Shown here piece after piece: positions 27,323-37,258 of a DNA stretch of 64,000 bases (position 1 is the first letter of the stretch; every line of letters starts with the position of its first letter). Origin of the DNA: Bog-473 sp963743785 (GTDB lineage: Bacteria; Actinomycetota; Acidimicrobiia; Acidimicrobiales; RAAP-2); contig CAVURD010000034.1 in NCBI GenBank assembly GCA_963743785.1, forward strand, positions 372,001 through 436,000, given 5' to 3'. Below the pieces are notes generated by a model. That model ran no database searches. It had not been told where the DNA came from and saw only the letters and a list, made by a program, of their open reading frames with translations. The translations under genes and the position numbers were made by a program.

Positions 27323-27577
27323 GGGGTAAGTACAACCCGGGAGTTTGTCGTCCAGCCCAACGTCCCCTGTGAGTACGCCGTGAATTTGCTGCCGGCCGTG
27401 ACCTCCTCCCAGTTCACAGGGTCATTCGCTCTCCACCAGATGCCCCGGCCTGCCGATGCCACGGGCCACAGGGCCCTCGGATTCCCTCCATCAGCGGGGC
27501 GGTCGCGGTGCCAATGGGCCGGGTTACGGCGCGGCGGCGCGGCCACCATCCGGGACGAACCGGGCCTCGGCACCCGG

Positions 27578-30166
27578 CTATTCGGCGGCGATGGCGTCGA
27601 GCATGTTGACCCGGGCGGCGCGGCGGGCAGGGATGGTCCCGGCGATCAGCCCCGTGGCGGCCCCGACCACGACGTAGACGGCCAGTCGGGCCCAGGGCAC
27701 CACCAGCTCACCGACGCCCTGGTTGCTCAAGGCGCGTTGGAAGGCCCAGCCCAAGAAGAGCCCGAGGACCACGCCCAGCAGCGCCCCGATCAGGCCGATC
27801 AGGGTGGCCTCGGCCCGTACCATCTCGCGCATCTGGGCCCGGGACATGCCGACGGCGCGGAGCAGGGCCAGCTCGCGGGTGCGCTCGACCACCGACAGGG
27901 CCAGCGTGTTCACAATCCCCAAGAGGGCCACCACGATGGCCAGGACCAACAGGACCGAGACGAGATTGAGCTGGCCGCTGATGCTCCGGTCCTCCGCCGC
28001 CCTGACCTGGGACAGGTTCTGCACACTGACATCGGAGAACCCGGCCACCGCCGTGTTCACCGCCGCCGCGGCCTGGCCGGGTGACACCCCGGGCCGGGCC
28101 GCCACCAAGACGGCGCTGAGCGCCAGTGACGGGTCGATCGCCGTAGCCGTCCGGGTGGAGAACAGGTAGCCGGCTTCATCGTCCCCCCGGGTGTAGATGG
28201 CGACGACCGGCGTGCGCGTGACGGTGGCGGTGCCGGACTGGGCTTGCCGCAGCAAGGCCACGTCGACCAGCTGGCCCACGTGGAGATTCTGCACCTTGGC
28301 CTGCACCGAGGAGGCGGCGATACCACCGTGGGCCAGGGCGGCAATGCTGCCCTGCACCGGCCCGAACGAGATCATGCGCGAGATGGTGGCGGTGTCGACG
28401 GCCGCCCCGTAGTTGTACTGCCCGCGGAGCGCGAAGCTCACGAACGAATACGGCGACACCACCAATGAGGGCTGAGCCTTCAGGCGGTCCAACACGACCG
28501 GGCTGAGGGCCTGGGACTGCGATGGCCCGAGGTCGAGCGGGCCCGAGCCGGCCGCCAACACCTCGAAGTCAGCCGAGAGGGAGTGGTCGATCTCGTTGTT
28601 GGTCGAGGCGCGGGCCGACGATTCCACGATGGCCAGCACGCTGACCAGCGCCACCCCGATGATCAGCGCCGCCGCGGTCGTCGTGGTGCGGCGCGCGTTG
28701 CGCATGGTGTTCAAGCGGCCGAGGCGACCGGAGAGGCCCGACAGGTGCTGGTAGGGCCAGCCCACCACCGAGACGAGCGGAGGAATCAGCAGGGGGCTCA
28801 AGCGGCCCAGGCCGACGATGCCGAGGATCATGCCGGCACCGACCAGCCACAATTCGATCGAGTTTCCCTGGTCGATGAACAGTCCCACCCCGACCAGGGC
28901 CAGGCCCGACGCCGCCAGCACCAGACCGGTGGGACGCCATCGGGTCGAGGATTCGGCCACCTCGGTCACGGCGTCCTGGCGGAGGGCGCTGACCGGCGAG
29001 ATCCGGCTGGCCGCCACCGCCGGCAGGAGGGACGCCACACAGGTCACCCCGGTGCCCACCACCAGGCACACCACGATGGTGTGCCACCCGACCACCAACC
29101 CGGCGGCCGACGTCTGGGCCCCGTGGCTCGTGATGGTGTTCCGCAGGATCGCGGCGGCCGCCAGGCCCAGACAGAGCCCGACCCCCGAGGCCAGGAAGCC
29201 CAGGGCCGCCGCTTCCCCCAGCACGGAGCGGTACAGCTGCGATCGCGACGCCCCCATGCAGCGCAACAGGGCCAGTTCCTTGCGCCGTTGCGCCACCAGG
29301 ATGCTGATGATGTTGAAGATCACCAGGGCCCCGACGAACAGGGCGATCCCCAGGACGACATCGAGGATGGTGGTGAACTTGGGTGCGCCCGTGCTGCTGA
29401 TGGCGGCGATCCCGGCGGTGAAGGTCTGACCGGTGAGGACGAAGTAGTCCGGCCCGACTGCCGAGGCGACGCGTCCGGCCAGCGTCCGCTGCGAGAGGCC
29501 CGGTGCCGACGATGTCAGGATCACGCTGTAGGACGCCGGGGTCCCGAGCAGGTGTTGCGCCGTCGGCACGGTGAAGCCGACCAGGGTCGACCCCAGCACG
29601 TCGGACGACCGACGCGAGGTGATGGTCCCCACCACGGTGAAGCGCTGGGTGGGTTGGGAGGTGGCCACCCGTACCGACTGGCCCAAATGCCACCTCTGCG
29701 ACGCGAAGGTGTGCGCATCGACCACGACCTCGGCCGCCGACGAGGGCAGCCGCCCGGCGTCGAGCACGAACGGGCGGAGGTTCGGCACCGGTCCCACCGA
29801 GATCCCCTTGGCCGTCGACGAGTTGCCGCCGATCAGCGTGCCGTCGGCCCCGACCAGTTGGGCGTACCCGTCGACCTCGCCCTGGGACTGGGCCACGCCG
29901 GGCACGCCGCGGACGGTGGCCAGCACGCTCTCGGGCACGGGGACGAACCCCGCCAGGCCCGGCAGGTTGGAAGAGGAGCGGTGACCCTGTACCGCCACCG
30001 AGACGTGGCCGTAGGCCTGCTCGGAGGTGGCCGAGACGGACTGGTGGTCGGTGTCGGTGAGGATGAAGGTGCCGGCCAGGAAGGCCACGCCGACCGAGAT
30101 GGCCAGGCAGACGAGCACCAGCCGCAAGGGGTGGCGCTGATGACTCCTGAACACCACGCGCCACAC
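27578..30166 (-). CDS. large FtsX-family ABC permease (two FtsX domains)
   Basis: The 862-residue protein has an N-terminal anchor (PLRLVLVCLAISVGVAFLAGTFIL), a first extracytoplasmic domain, three helices (about 270-410), a central pair of helices, a second extracytoplasmic domain (about 525-720) and three final helices. LARLL-type contacts appear as RRKELALLRCMGASRSQL and ERTRELALLRAVGMSRAQM, both classic FtsX cytoplasmic loops. The C-terminus ends RAARVNMLDAIAAE. It forms a pair with the ATPase three bases upstream. Such pairs in actinobacteria export lipoproteins, lipids or peptides, but the substrate is unknown. Confidence 0.92.
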   Translation of the reverse strand: MWRVVFRSHQRHPLRLVLVCLAISVGVAFLAGTFILTDTDHQSVSATSEQAYGHVSVAVQGHRSSSNLPGLAGFVPVPESVLATVRGVPGVAQSQGEVDGYAQLVGADGTLIGGNSSTAKGISVGPVPNLRPFVLDAGRLPSSAAEVVVDAHTFASQRWHLGQSVRVATSQPTQRFTVVGTITSRRSSDVLGSTLVGFTVPTAQHLLGTPASYSVILTSSAPGLSQRTLAGRVASAVGPDYFVLTGQTFTAGIAAISSTGAPKFTTILDVVLGIALFVGALVIFNIISILVAQRRKELALLRCMGASRSQLYRSVLGEAAALGFLASGVGLCLGLAAAAILRNTITSHGAQTSAAGLVVGWHTIVVCLVVGTGVTCVASLLPAVAASRISPVSALRQDAVTEVAESSTRWRPTGLVLAASGLALVGVGLFIDQGNSIELWLVGAGMILGIVGLGRLSPLLIPPLVSVVGWPYQHLSGLSGRLGRLNTMRNARRTTTTAAALIIGVALVSVLAIVESSARASTNNEIDHSLSADFEVLAAGSGPLDLGPSQSQALSPVVLDRLKAQPSLVVSPYSFVSFALRGQYNYGAAVDTATISRMISFGPVQGSIAALAHGGIAASSVQAKVQNLHVGQLVDVALLRQAQSGTATVTRTPVVAIYTRGDDEAGYLFSTRTATAIDPSLALSAVLVAARPGVSPGQAAAAVNTAVAGFSDVSVQNLSQVRAAEDRSISGQLNLVSVLLVLAIVVALLGIVNTLALSVVERTRELALLRAVGMSRAQMREMVRAEATLIGLIGALLGVVLGLFLGWAFQRALSNQGVGELVVPWARLAVYVVVGAATGLIAGTIPARRAARVNMLDAIAAE

Positions 30167-30169
30167 CGG

Positions 30170-30934
30170 TCAGCCCTCCAGGAGCGCGAGGTGGTGGGCC
30201 ACGGTGTCGGTTGTGGGGTCGATGAGATCGTCGACCACCCGGCCGTCGAGGAGGAACACTACGCGGTGGCCGTAGCTCGCCGCCGCCGGATCGTGGGTGA
30301 CCATGATCACCGACTGGCCCTCCTCGGCCACGATGCGCGCCAGCAGCTCGAGGAGCGCGGCGCCGGCCTTCGTGTCCAGATTCCCCGTGGGCTCGTCGGC
30401 GAAGATGATGGTCGGGTGGTTGACCAGGGCCCGGGCCACGGCCACCCGCTGCTGCTGGCCACCCGAGAGCTGGGCCGGCCGGTGGTGCAACCGGTCAGCG
30501 ATGCCGAGCAGGCCGGCCAGGTGCTCGATCCACGCCGGGTCCGGTCGCGTGCCGGTCAGGGCCGCCGGCAGCTCGATGTTCTCCCGGGCCGACAACGTGG
30601 CCAGCAGATTGAACCCCTGGAAGACGAAGCCGACCTGGGTGCGCCGCAGCTCTGTCAGTTCCCGCTCGCTCAGCCTGGACAGGTCGGTGGCGCCGATGTG
30701 GACCCGACCCGAGTCCAACGTATCGAGGCCGGACAGGCAGTGCAGCAGGGTCGACTTCCCCGACCCCGACGGCCCCATGATGGTACTGAAGCGCCCCGCT
30801 TCGAATTCCACCGAGACCGAGTCGAGCGCCGTCACGGTGGCTGCGCTGGTGCCGTAGTGCTTGGAGGCGTCACACGCCCGAACGGCCGCGGGCAGGCTGC
30901 ACTGACCGTCCGACGACTGCGCTACTCCCACCAA
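30170..30934 (-). CDS. ABC transporter ATPase partner of the FtsX permease
   Basis: The product has 254 residues: Walker A GPSGSGKST near residue 55, QVGFVFQGFNLLATLSARENIELP, signature LSGGQQQR, Walker B IIFADEPTGNLD and VIMVTHD. This is the LolD/MacB/FtsE class. An extension of about 15 residues precedes the first strand. It starts nine bases after the acyl-CoA dehydrogenase stop on the same strand, so it may read through from the acyl-CoA operon, though the functions do not obviously connect. Confidence 0.93.
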   Translation of the reverse strand: MVGVAQSSDGQCSLPAAVRACDASKHYGTSAATVTALDSVSVEFEAGRFSTIMGPSGSGKSTLLHCLSGLDTLDSGRVHIGATDLSRLSERELTELRRTQVGFVFQGFNLLATLSARENIELPAALTGTRPDPAWIEHLAGLLGIADRLHHRPAQLSGGQQQRVAVARALVNHPTIIFADEPTGNLDTKAGAALLELLARIVAEEGQSVIMVTHDPAAASYGHRVVFLLDGRVVDDLIDPTTDTVAHHLALLEG

Positions 30935-30942
30935 CCGGGACC

Positions 30943-32172
30943 TTACCCGGCGTCGTCGAGCGGATTACGCCACCCCGGTGAGCCGGTGCGGCCGCCGGCG
31001 GAGACCCGGAGCCCGATGAAGTTGCGCTGGGCCTCCACCGTTCCGGCTCCGAAACAGAGGCCACGGATGTCCCGGTAGGCGCGCTCGAGCGGGTACTCAC
31101 GGCTGTAGCCGTAGCCGCCGTGGATCTGCATCGCCTCGTCGCACACGAACTTGGCGGCCAGGTTCGCCGCCGTCTTGGCCAAGGCCGTCTCGAGCGGTGG
31201 CGGGGTGCCACCGTCGCCGGCCAGGCGCACGGCCCGGGCCAGGAGCAGCCTCGCCCCTTCGAGCTGCACCGCCATGTCGGCCAGCTTCCACTGCAATCCC
31301 TGCAGGTCGGCCAGCGGCCGGCCGCCGATCACCCGCTCGCCCATGTAGCGCACGGCGTGCTCCAGCGCGCCCTGGGCCGCGCCCACGCACATGGCGGCGT
31401 TGCCGCAGCGCTCGTGATTGAGGTGGGACAGCAGGATTTTGAACGCCTCGGTCGAGGACGGATCCCCGGCCACGAGGATGTCCTCTTCTCCGATCTCGAC
31501 CGCGTCGAAGGCCAACTCGGCTTCGGTGGCGGCGTGGATCCCCATGCCCTTGTGACGGCCGGTGACCGAGATGCCCTCGCGGTCGGTCGGCACGATCACC
31601 GCCCCGATCCCCTTGGCGCCCTCCCCTCCGGGCCAGCGGCACCAGACCAACACCCCTTGGGCCACGTGCCCGAGGGTCGAGTAGTTCTTGTAGGCGTTGA
31701 GGCGCCACCGACCCGGGCCGTCCTCGACCAGGGTGGCCCGCATGTTCTGCACGGCCGACCCGGCGTCGGGCTCGGTGATGCCGATGCTGATGAGGGCGTC
31801 GCCGTCGGCCGCGGCCGGGAGCCAGCGCTCCTTCATGGCCTGGGGCCCGAGATGCTCAATGCCCCGGGGCGGCCCGTTGAAGGTCAGCTGGCAGCAGATG
31901 GCCGAGGACACGTCGGCCCGGGCGATCTCCTCGAGCACGATGGCCGCCTCGACGTCGCCGAAGCCCATGCCGCCCCATGCCTCGCCGATGGTGATGCGGA
32001 GCAGGTCGGCACCGGCCAGCGCCTTGCGCACCTCGGCCGGGACCTCGCCGTTCTCGTCCCCCTGGGACGCTCGCGGTGCCACTTCGCGGGAGGCCACATC
32101 GCGGGCCAGTTGGCGCAGCGCGGCCTGGTCCTCGTTCTCGGCCAGCAGGTCGAACCCCGACGCTCCGGCCAT
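30943..32172 (-). CDS. acyl-CoA dehydrogenase
   Basis: The 409-residue flavoenzyme has GITEPDAGSAVQNMRATL near residue 130, LNHERCGNAAMCVGAAQGALEHAV, and QIHGGYGYSREYPLERAYRDIRGL at the C-terminus, the three best ACAD signatures. It forms a 2,3-trans double bond on an acyl-CoA and passes electrons to ETF. The active-site Glu position cannot be fixed from sequence alone. It lies downstream of the SCP-x thiolase and HMGS/DUF35 fusion and probably acts on the same substrate chain. Confidence 0.92.
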   Translation of the reverse strand: MAGASGFDLLAENEDQAALRQLARDVASREVAPRASQGDENGEVPAEVRKALAGADLLRITIGEAWGGMGFGDVEAAIVLEEIARADVSSAICCQLTFNGPPRGIEHLGPQAMKERWLPAAADGDALISIGITEPDAGSAVQNMRATLVEDGPGRWRLNAYKNYSTLGHVAQGVLVWCRWPGGEGAKGIGAVIVPTDREGISVTGRHKGMGIHAATEAELAFDAVEIGEEDILVAGDPSSTEAFKILLSHLNHERCGNAAMCVGAAQGALEHAVRYMGERVIGGRPLADLQGLQWKLADMAVQLEGARLLLARAVRLAGDGGTPPPLETALAKTAANLAAKFVCDEAMQIHGGYGYSREYPLERAYRDIRGLCFGAGTVEAQRNFIGLRVSAGGRTGSPGWRNPLDDAG

Positions 32173-32229
32173 CAGTCTGGCCCCATCAGTCTGGGCCCAT
32201 CTGCCGTGGTCCCATCAGGGGTGGGCGCA

Positions 32230-33432
32230 TCACTCCCCGAGCTCGGTGCCGACCACGCCCACGAAGCTCACGCCCTCCCCCGGGGCCCCACCCAGGTTGT
32301 GGGTCAGTCCCATGGTCCGGCCCGGACCGACGGTGGTGATCTGCCGGTCGGCCGGAGCCTGGCCGCGCAGTTGCAGCCAGCACTCGAAGAGCATGCGCAG
32401 TCCCGAGGCGCCGATCGGGTGACCGAAACTCTTGAGGCCGCCATCGGGGTTGACGGGGAGTTCGCCGTCGCGATCGAAGGTCCCCGCCAGGACTTCCTTC
32501 CAGGCCGTCCCCCGTTCGGCGAACCCCAGGTCCTCCATCAGCACCAGCTCGGTGGGCGTGAAGCAGTCATGGACCTCGGCCATGGCCAGCTGCCGGCGAG
32601 GATCGGTGATCCCGGCTTGGGCGTAGGCGTCGGCGGCCGAACGGACCACCTCGGCGAACGTGGTGTAGTCGTATCCCGGATCGATCGGACCGGCGGCCGG
32701 GCCGGCCACGAAGCTGAGGGCCTTGACGTACAGCGGGTTGTCGCAATACGTGTGGGCGTCCTCGACCCGGCAGATGATGGCGGCGGCCGACCCGTCGCTC
32801 ACCCCGCTGCAGTCGAAGACACCGAGCTCGCCGGCCACCAGGGGGGCCTTGGCGATGGTCTCCATGGAGACCTCCTTCTGGAACTGGGCCCGCGGGTTCC
32901 GGGCGCCGTTCTGGTGGTTCTTGAAGGCGATCCGGCTCATCACTTCCTTCATCTGCGCGGCGTCCACGCCGTACTTGTGGCCGTAGGAGGGAGCCAGGAA
33001 GGAGAAGGCGGCCGGCGAGGACAGCCCCGGGTCGGTCCCATCGCCCACCGGTCGGATCCCGGTCAGTCCCGAGTACCCGGTGTCCTTGAGCTTCTCGACG
33101 CCGATGGCCATGGCCGTGTCGTACGCCCCCGAGGCCACCGCATAGCAGGCGTTGCGAAAGGCCTCGGACCCGGTGGCGCAGAAATTTTCCACCCGGGTGA
33201 CCGGCTTGTAGTCGATCTTGAGCGGCCGGGACAGCGTGACGCCCGACACGCCCGAGGTCATCGTCCCCAGCCAGAAGGCGTCGATGTCGTGGATGGGCAG
33301 GCCGGCCGAGACGGCCGCATCGGTGGCGGCGTCGGTCAGGAGGTCGTCGACGCCGGTGTCCCAACGCTCGCCGAATTTGGTGCAGCCCATGCCGATGATG
33401 GCCACCTGGTCGCGGATGCCTTTGCTCGCCAT
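32230..33432 (-). CDS. SCP-x/lipid-transfer-type thiolase
   Basis: The 400-residue protein starts RDQVAIIGMGCTKFGERW, carries the nucleophile Cys85 in VENFCATGSEAFRNA and ends with GGLKSFGHPIGASGLRMLFE, containing the catalytic His. This N-terminus and the GHPIGASG form are typical of SCP-x-like thiolases rather than FadA/AtoB. In actinobacteria such thiolases or aldolases (for example Ltp2 of steroid side-chain breakdown) work with a DUF35 partner; the next gene upstream encodes a DUF35 fusion and is separated by only two bases. Function in branched or steroid-like acyl-CoA cleavage is inference. Confidence 0.9.
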   Translation of the reverse strand: MASKGIRDQVAIIGMGCTKFGERWDTGVDDLLTDAATDAAVSAGLPIHDIDAFWLGTMTSGVSGVTLSRPLKIDYKPVTRVENFCATGSEAFRNACYAVASGAYDTAMAIGVEKLKDTGYSGLTGIRPVGDGTDPGLSSPAAFSFLAPSYGHKYGVDAAQMKEVMSRIAFKNHQNGARNPRAQFQKEVSMETIAKAPLVAGELGVFDCSGVSDGSAAAIICRVEDAHTYCDNPLYVKALSFVAGPAAGPIDPGYDYTTFAEVVRSAADAYAQAGITDPRRQLAMAEVHDCFTPTELVLMEDLGFAERGTAWKEVLAGTFDRDGELPVNPDGGLKSFGHPIGASGLRMLFECWLQLRGQAPADRQITTVGPGRTMGLTHNLGGAPGEGVSFVGVVGTELGE

Positions 33433-33434
33433 GC

Positions 33435-34893
33435 CTACTCCTCTGCGCTTGCCTGGGCCCGGGGGGCCTCTTGAAGGGGCCGGGCCTTCCAGAAGTAATT
33501 GTGCACGCCTTCAGCCGTGTAGATGCGGCGGAACGTCATCTCGACCCGGCCTCCTATCGTCAGCTCATCGACGTTGACGTCGGTCATCTCGCAGCGGTAG
33601 CGACCGCCGCCGTCAAAGTCGACGATCACGCCCACCACCGGCGGGGACAGGCTGAAGGCCAGATGGTCGATGGTGAAGGTGGCGATGGTGCCCTTGATGT
33701 CGGCCAGGCGTTCGGTCGTCATACGGTCGATGGAGCGGCACTCGAGGCAGACGCGGGTCGGCGGGAGATGGCGGAAGCCGCAGTCCAGGCAACGGCTGGC
33801 CGCGAAGGCGTACTTCCAGGCCTCGGAGCGGTGGACGATCGGCGCACCGGGACGTTCGGGATCGGGCCGGCGTGGCGGCTCGCGGTGGAGCTGTCCCCGC
33901 CACGACAGGAACGAGGCGTAGGAGAGGTCGGTCCGCCCGTCGGCCAATTGCTCGGCCACGGTGGGGACGCCGGCGTGGCGGGCCGCGGCCTGCGCGGCCG
34001 GGAGGGCATCGGTGGTACGCAGCACCAGGGCGTCGGCGCCGTCGGCCAGGGAGAGGACGACGATCACCTGTCCCGGCTCGGCCCGTTCGAGCACATCGGC
34101 CAGGGCCACGCCGGCGTGCGCCGCGCCGAGATTGCCGACCCGGGCGATGAGATCGGGGGCCATCACGCCCTCGGGGGTGCCCAGTGCGGCCCGCACCGCC
34201 TTGACGGCCCGCACGTGCAGGCCGACGACCACGGCATGGTCGATGTCGCTCTCGGTGATGCCGGCGTCTTTCAGCGCGTCGGCAAAGGCCTCCCGGGCCA
34301 GGGGGACGTACATCTCCTCGCCGAAGCGCTCCTCCCACACGTGCGAGTCCGATTCCCCGGGGACACGCCAACGGTCGAGGAACTCGTCGCTCGAGGCGCC
34401 CCGGCCGACCAGCTCGGCCACGGCGCCCTGGGCGGCGCAGAGAAACGCCGCCGCGCCATCGCCGGAATCACGCTCTTCGGCTCCGCCGGCCAGCCCGCTG
34501 CGCAGGTCCGAGGCCACGGCCAGCGTGGTGCGGTCGGTGGCGCCCCGGAGGGCCAGCGTGAGGGTGCCGAGCGCCGACCGGGACGAGCCGCAGAAGTCGT
34601 AGGCCGCGCCGCTGCGGGCCAGGCCGAGGGCGGCGTGCACGGTGGTGGCGTTGGTCTTGTCCAGGTAGCCGGGGGCCGGGCGTGGAGAAGAGCAGATCCT
34701 GCGGAGCCGGCGACGCGGCCCCGGCCAGGGCCCGTCGCCCGGCCTCGACCCCCAGCGTGGTGGTGTCCTCGTCGTAGGAGGCCACGGCCCTGGTGCCCCG
34801 GCCCGGACCGGCACCCAACACCTGAGCGATGGCCGCCCGCGGCAGTCGCCAATAGGGCAGGTAGGTGCCCCACGCCACAATGCCGGCGGTCAT
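33435..34893 (-). CDS. HMG-CoA-synthase-like domain fused to DUF35 OB-fold, one frameshift
   Basis: The N-terminus (GIVAWGTYLPYWRLPRAAIA) and YDEDTTTLGVEAGRRAL are thiolase-fold HMG-CoA synthase/KAS III-like; CGSSRSALGTLTLAL is the segment holding the nucleophile region. The last 140 residues form a DUF35 protein: a zinc ribbon (CLDCGFRHLPPTRVCLECRS) and an OB-fold ending in EGVHNYFWKARPL. The frame changes at a G/C homopolymer region near 34668-34684; one surplus base explains it, giving 486 codons plus one base. DUF35 domains normally supply the acyl-CoA tunnel for a thiolase partner, and the SCP-x thiolase is two bases downstream. Confidence 0.82.
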
Positions 34894-34915
34894 GGTGTCG
34901 CTCTGCCCCGGGTTC

Positions 34916-36727
34916 TCAGGCGGCGCGGGCGGCCAGCATGGCGGCTCGACAGCGCTCGGTGGCCGCCTCGTCGATGACGAGGGTCAACTCTTCCAGTGAT
35001 CCGGTGAGCACCACGCCGTAGTCGCGCTCCGCACCCTCGACACTGACGTACTCGTCCAGCACATCATCGAGCACGGCGCTGGCCGGACGATCGAGTGGGT
35101 CACCCCAGCCTCCGCCGCCGCCGTAGTCGAAGCAGATGCGATCGCCCGCCGCCATGGGGACCCAGTCGGCGGTATGGGCCACCACCAATTCGTCGTCGGA
35201 CCCGTAGCGCAGGGTCAACTTGTTCGGCGCGCCCTTCCCGCCGCCGGCGATGCCGGGCATGGGGTACTTCATGCCGACCACGTAGGTGTACACGTTCGAC
35301 GGCACCCGTACCTCTTTGATGTAGTGGCTCCCGCAACCTCCCCGCCACTGCCCGGCGCCGCCGGAATCGGTGCGGTAGTCGCGACTCCACTGGAGGTGGG
35401 GGTAGAGGCTCTCGTTGATCTCGGCCGTGGCCTTCCACAGATTGCCGAAGCTGGCGCTGACGGCACCCCAGGCGTCCATACCCTTGGCCGCGTTGCACCA
35501 GCCGGCGTAGACCTCGGCCGAGCCGTCGACGAAGACCTGCCCGGTACGGGGGTCGATGCCCTTGATGTTGGTCGGGATGCCCGTCTTGTAGGTCTGGGGC
35601 ACCGCCCGCTCGGGCAGGACCCCCGAGAGCGCCACGGCGACGAGCTCGCCGATGTCGGCCCCGGGATGGTGGGTCCCGGCGCTGACCGGTCGACCGACCA
35701 CGGGATTGAACACGCACCCCTCGGGTACCACCAACTCGATGGAGTTGAAGAATCCTTCGTTCTTGGGGATCTCGGGATCCATCATGGCGGCAATCTGCGC
35801 CACGGTGTAGCCCCGGGTGTTGCCGTAGGTCGACCAGGCCTGAAGCTCTTGGCGATCGTCACTTCCGGTGAAATCGATCTTCAGCTTGGCCCCGTCGACG
35901 GTGATGGCCACGTGAAGGTGGATATCGGGGTTGCCCAGAGGATCATGATCGACGTACGAGTCGCCCTCGTAGGTGCCGTCCGGCCACGCCGTGATCTCCT
36001 CACCGAACCGCTTGGCGGCGTAGTCGATCATGTGGTCGACCGCCGCCTCGATCTGATCGACGCCGTAGCGCTGCACCAGCACGACCAGGTCGTCGGCTGC
36101 CTTCTTGGCCGCACCGATCTGCGCCCGCAGGTCGCCCAGGTAGCCGTCGAGCCTGTTATTGACCTGCAGCGCATAGAGCACGTCACGGCGCTCGACCCCG
36201 CGGTCCAGGACCTTGATGACGGGCCACCGCACGCCTTCGCCCCAGATGTCGGTGGCGGTGACGTTGTACCCGCCGGGCACGGCCCCGCCGGTATCGCCGT
36301 GGTGACATTGGATGGAGGCGATCAGGATGAGGTGGCCGTCCACCACCACCGGGGAGAACACGTTGTAGTCGGGGAGGTGCCCGCCACCGTGGTACGGGTC
36401 GTTGGCCACGAAGACGTCCCCCTGGTGGAACTCCTCGACGCCGAGGAAATCGAGGGCGAAACGGACCGGCAACGTCGAGGTCAACATGAATTGGGGGATG
36501 CCCACGCTCAGGGCGGCCAGGCGCCCCTTGCCGTCGAGAATGGTGGCGTTGCGCTCGTTGGATTGGTTGAGGATGGGGGTGGTCGCCGTCCGCGAGACGT
36601 ACATGGCCATCTCGAAGCACATCGTCTCCATGGCCCCCCGGATGACCTCGGCCGTGACCGGGTCGACGCTGCCGTCCGCCATCAGGCGGTCTCTGGGTCC
36701 TGCCAATGCCTTCAGATCGACGTTCAT
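34916..36727 (-). CDS. hydantoinase B / oxoprolinase-family protein, partner subunit absent
   Basis: ATG 36727 (MNVDLKALAGPRDRLMADGS) has a GAGGAGG ribosome site; the product has 603 residues. Blocks include DPVTAEVIRGAMETMCFEMA, GDVFVANDPYHGGGHLPDYN, HHGDTGGAVPGGYN, and TDSGGAGQWRGGCGS, all typical of HyuB and of the alpha-type subunits of acetone/acetophenone carboxylases. HyuB normally needs HyuA, the ATP-binding subunit; no hyuA is visible within the window. It leads the operon with HMGS/DUF35, thiolase and ACAD. Site B lies 49 bases ahead of its start. Confidence 0.9.
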   Translation of the reverse strand: MNVDLKALAGPRDRLMADGSVDPVTAEVIRGAMETMCFEMAMYVSRTATTPILNQSNERNATILDGKGRLAALSVGIPQFMLTSTLPVRFALDFLGVEEFHQGDVFVANDPYHGGGHLPDYNVFSPVVVDGHLILIASIQCHHGDTGGAVPGGYNVTATDIWGEGVRWPVIKVLDRGVERRDVLYALQVNNRLDGYLGDLRAQIGAAKKAADDLVVLVQRYGVDQIEAAVDHMIDYAAKRFGEEITAWPDGTYEGDSYVDHDPLGNPDIHLHVAITVDGAKLKIDFTGSDDRQELQAWSTYGNTRGYTVAQIAAMMDPEIPKNEGFFNSIELVVPEGCVFNPVVGRPVSAGTHHPGADIGELVAVALSGVLPERAVPQTYKTGIPTNIKGIDPRTGQVFVDGSAEVYAGWCNAAKGMDAWGAVSASFGNLWKATAEINESLYPHLQWSRDYRTDSGGAGQWRGGCGSHYIKEVRVPSNVYTYVVGMKYPMPGIAGGGKGAPNKLTLRYGSDDELVVAHTADWVPMAAGDRICFDYGGGGGWGDPLDRPASAVLDDVLDEYVSVEGAERDYGVVLTGSLEELTLVIDEAATERCRAAMLAARAA

Positions 36728-36775
36728 GGCCCCTCCTCGAGCGCCCACACCGGGCCTCGCAGGCACAAAGTTTGC

Positions 36776-36789
36776 TGACAACCGTGTCA
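36776..36789. promoter_or_regulatory. palindromic operator candidate, site B
   Basis: TGACA-ACCG-TGTCA lies 49 bases upstream of the hydantoinase-B start, the head of the acyl-CoA operon. It shares the TGAC...GTGTCA skeleton with sites A, C and D. Its arms are only five bases, the shortest of the four. Confidence 0.55.
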
Positions 36790-37258
36790 CCTTCACTGTA
36801 CACCGGGGCCCGAATCCGGGTGCCTCCGCACCAGGCTCGGGCTCGAACTCGGACTGCTAGGCCGGTGGACCCACGTCGAGAACGAGTGCGTCTGAACCCG
36901 ATCCTTGATGATCGGCTCGTGCCCCGTCAGCCTGATCACAGGTCCGCATCCGACAACGGAAGTGACGCTGCTCACTGATCTGGTCGCATGGCGTGTCTCT
37001 TGGGCGGTCAACGGTCACTGGTCGGGTCCGCAACACCTGGCAAGCTGCGACCGTCCCGTCGGGTCGACATGATCACGTTCCCTGGGGTATGACTTTCCCG
37101 CTCACGATACTATCGACGCCAAACGTATCGCCAAGCGTCCCGTGGTCAAGTTCGTGGAGCCCGAGCGAGACGGTGCAATGCTACGGCTTCTTCGACGGGA
37201 AGGGGGAGTACGTACAGTGCACGGAGTTCAGGCTAAGCGAACTGCTGGTGGCATCGCG
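36790..37258. other. 469-base stretch without a recognisable gene
   Basis: The region lies between the hydantoinase-B operon (minus) and the broken membrane gene (plus). I see no protein with family features, tRNA or strong hairpin. Open frames here are short and compositionally poor. It presumably holds the upstream promoter sequence of the hydantoinase-B operon and the promoter of the plus-strand gene. Confidence 0.5.
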
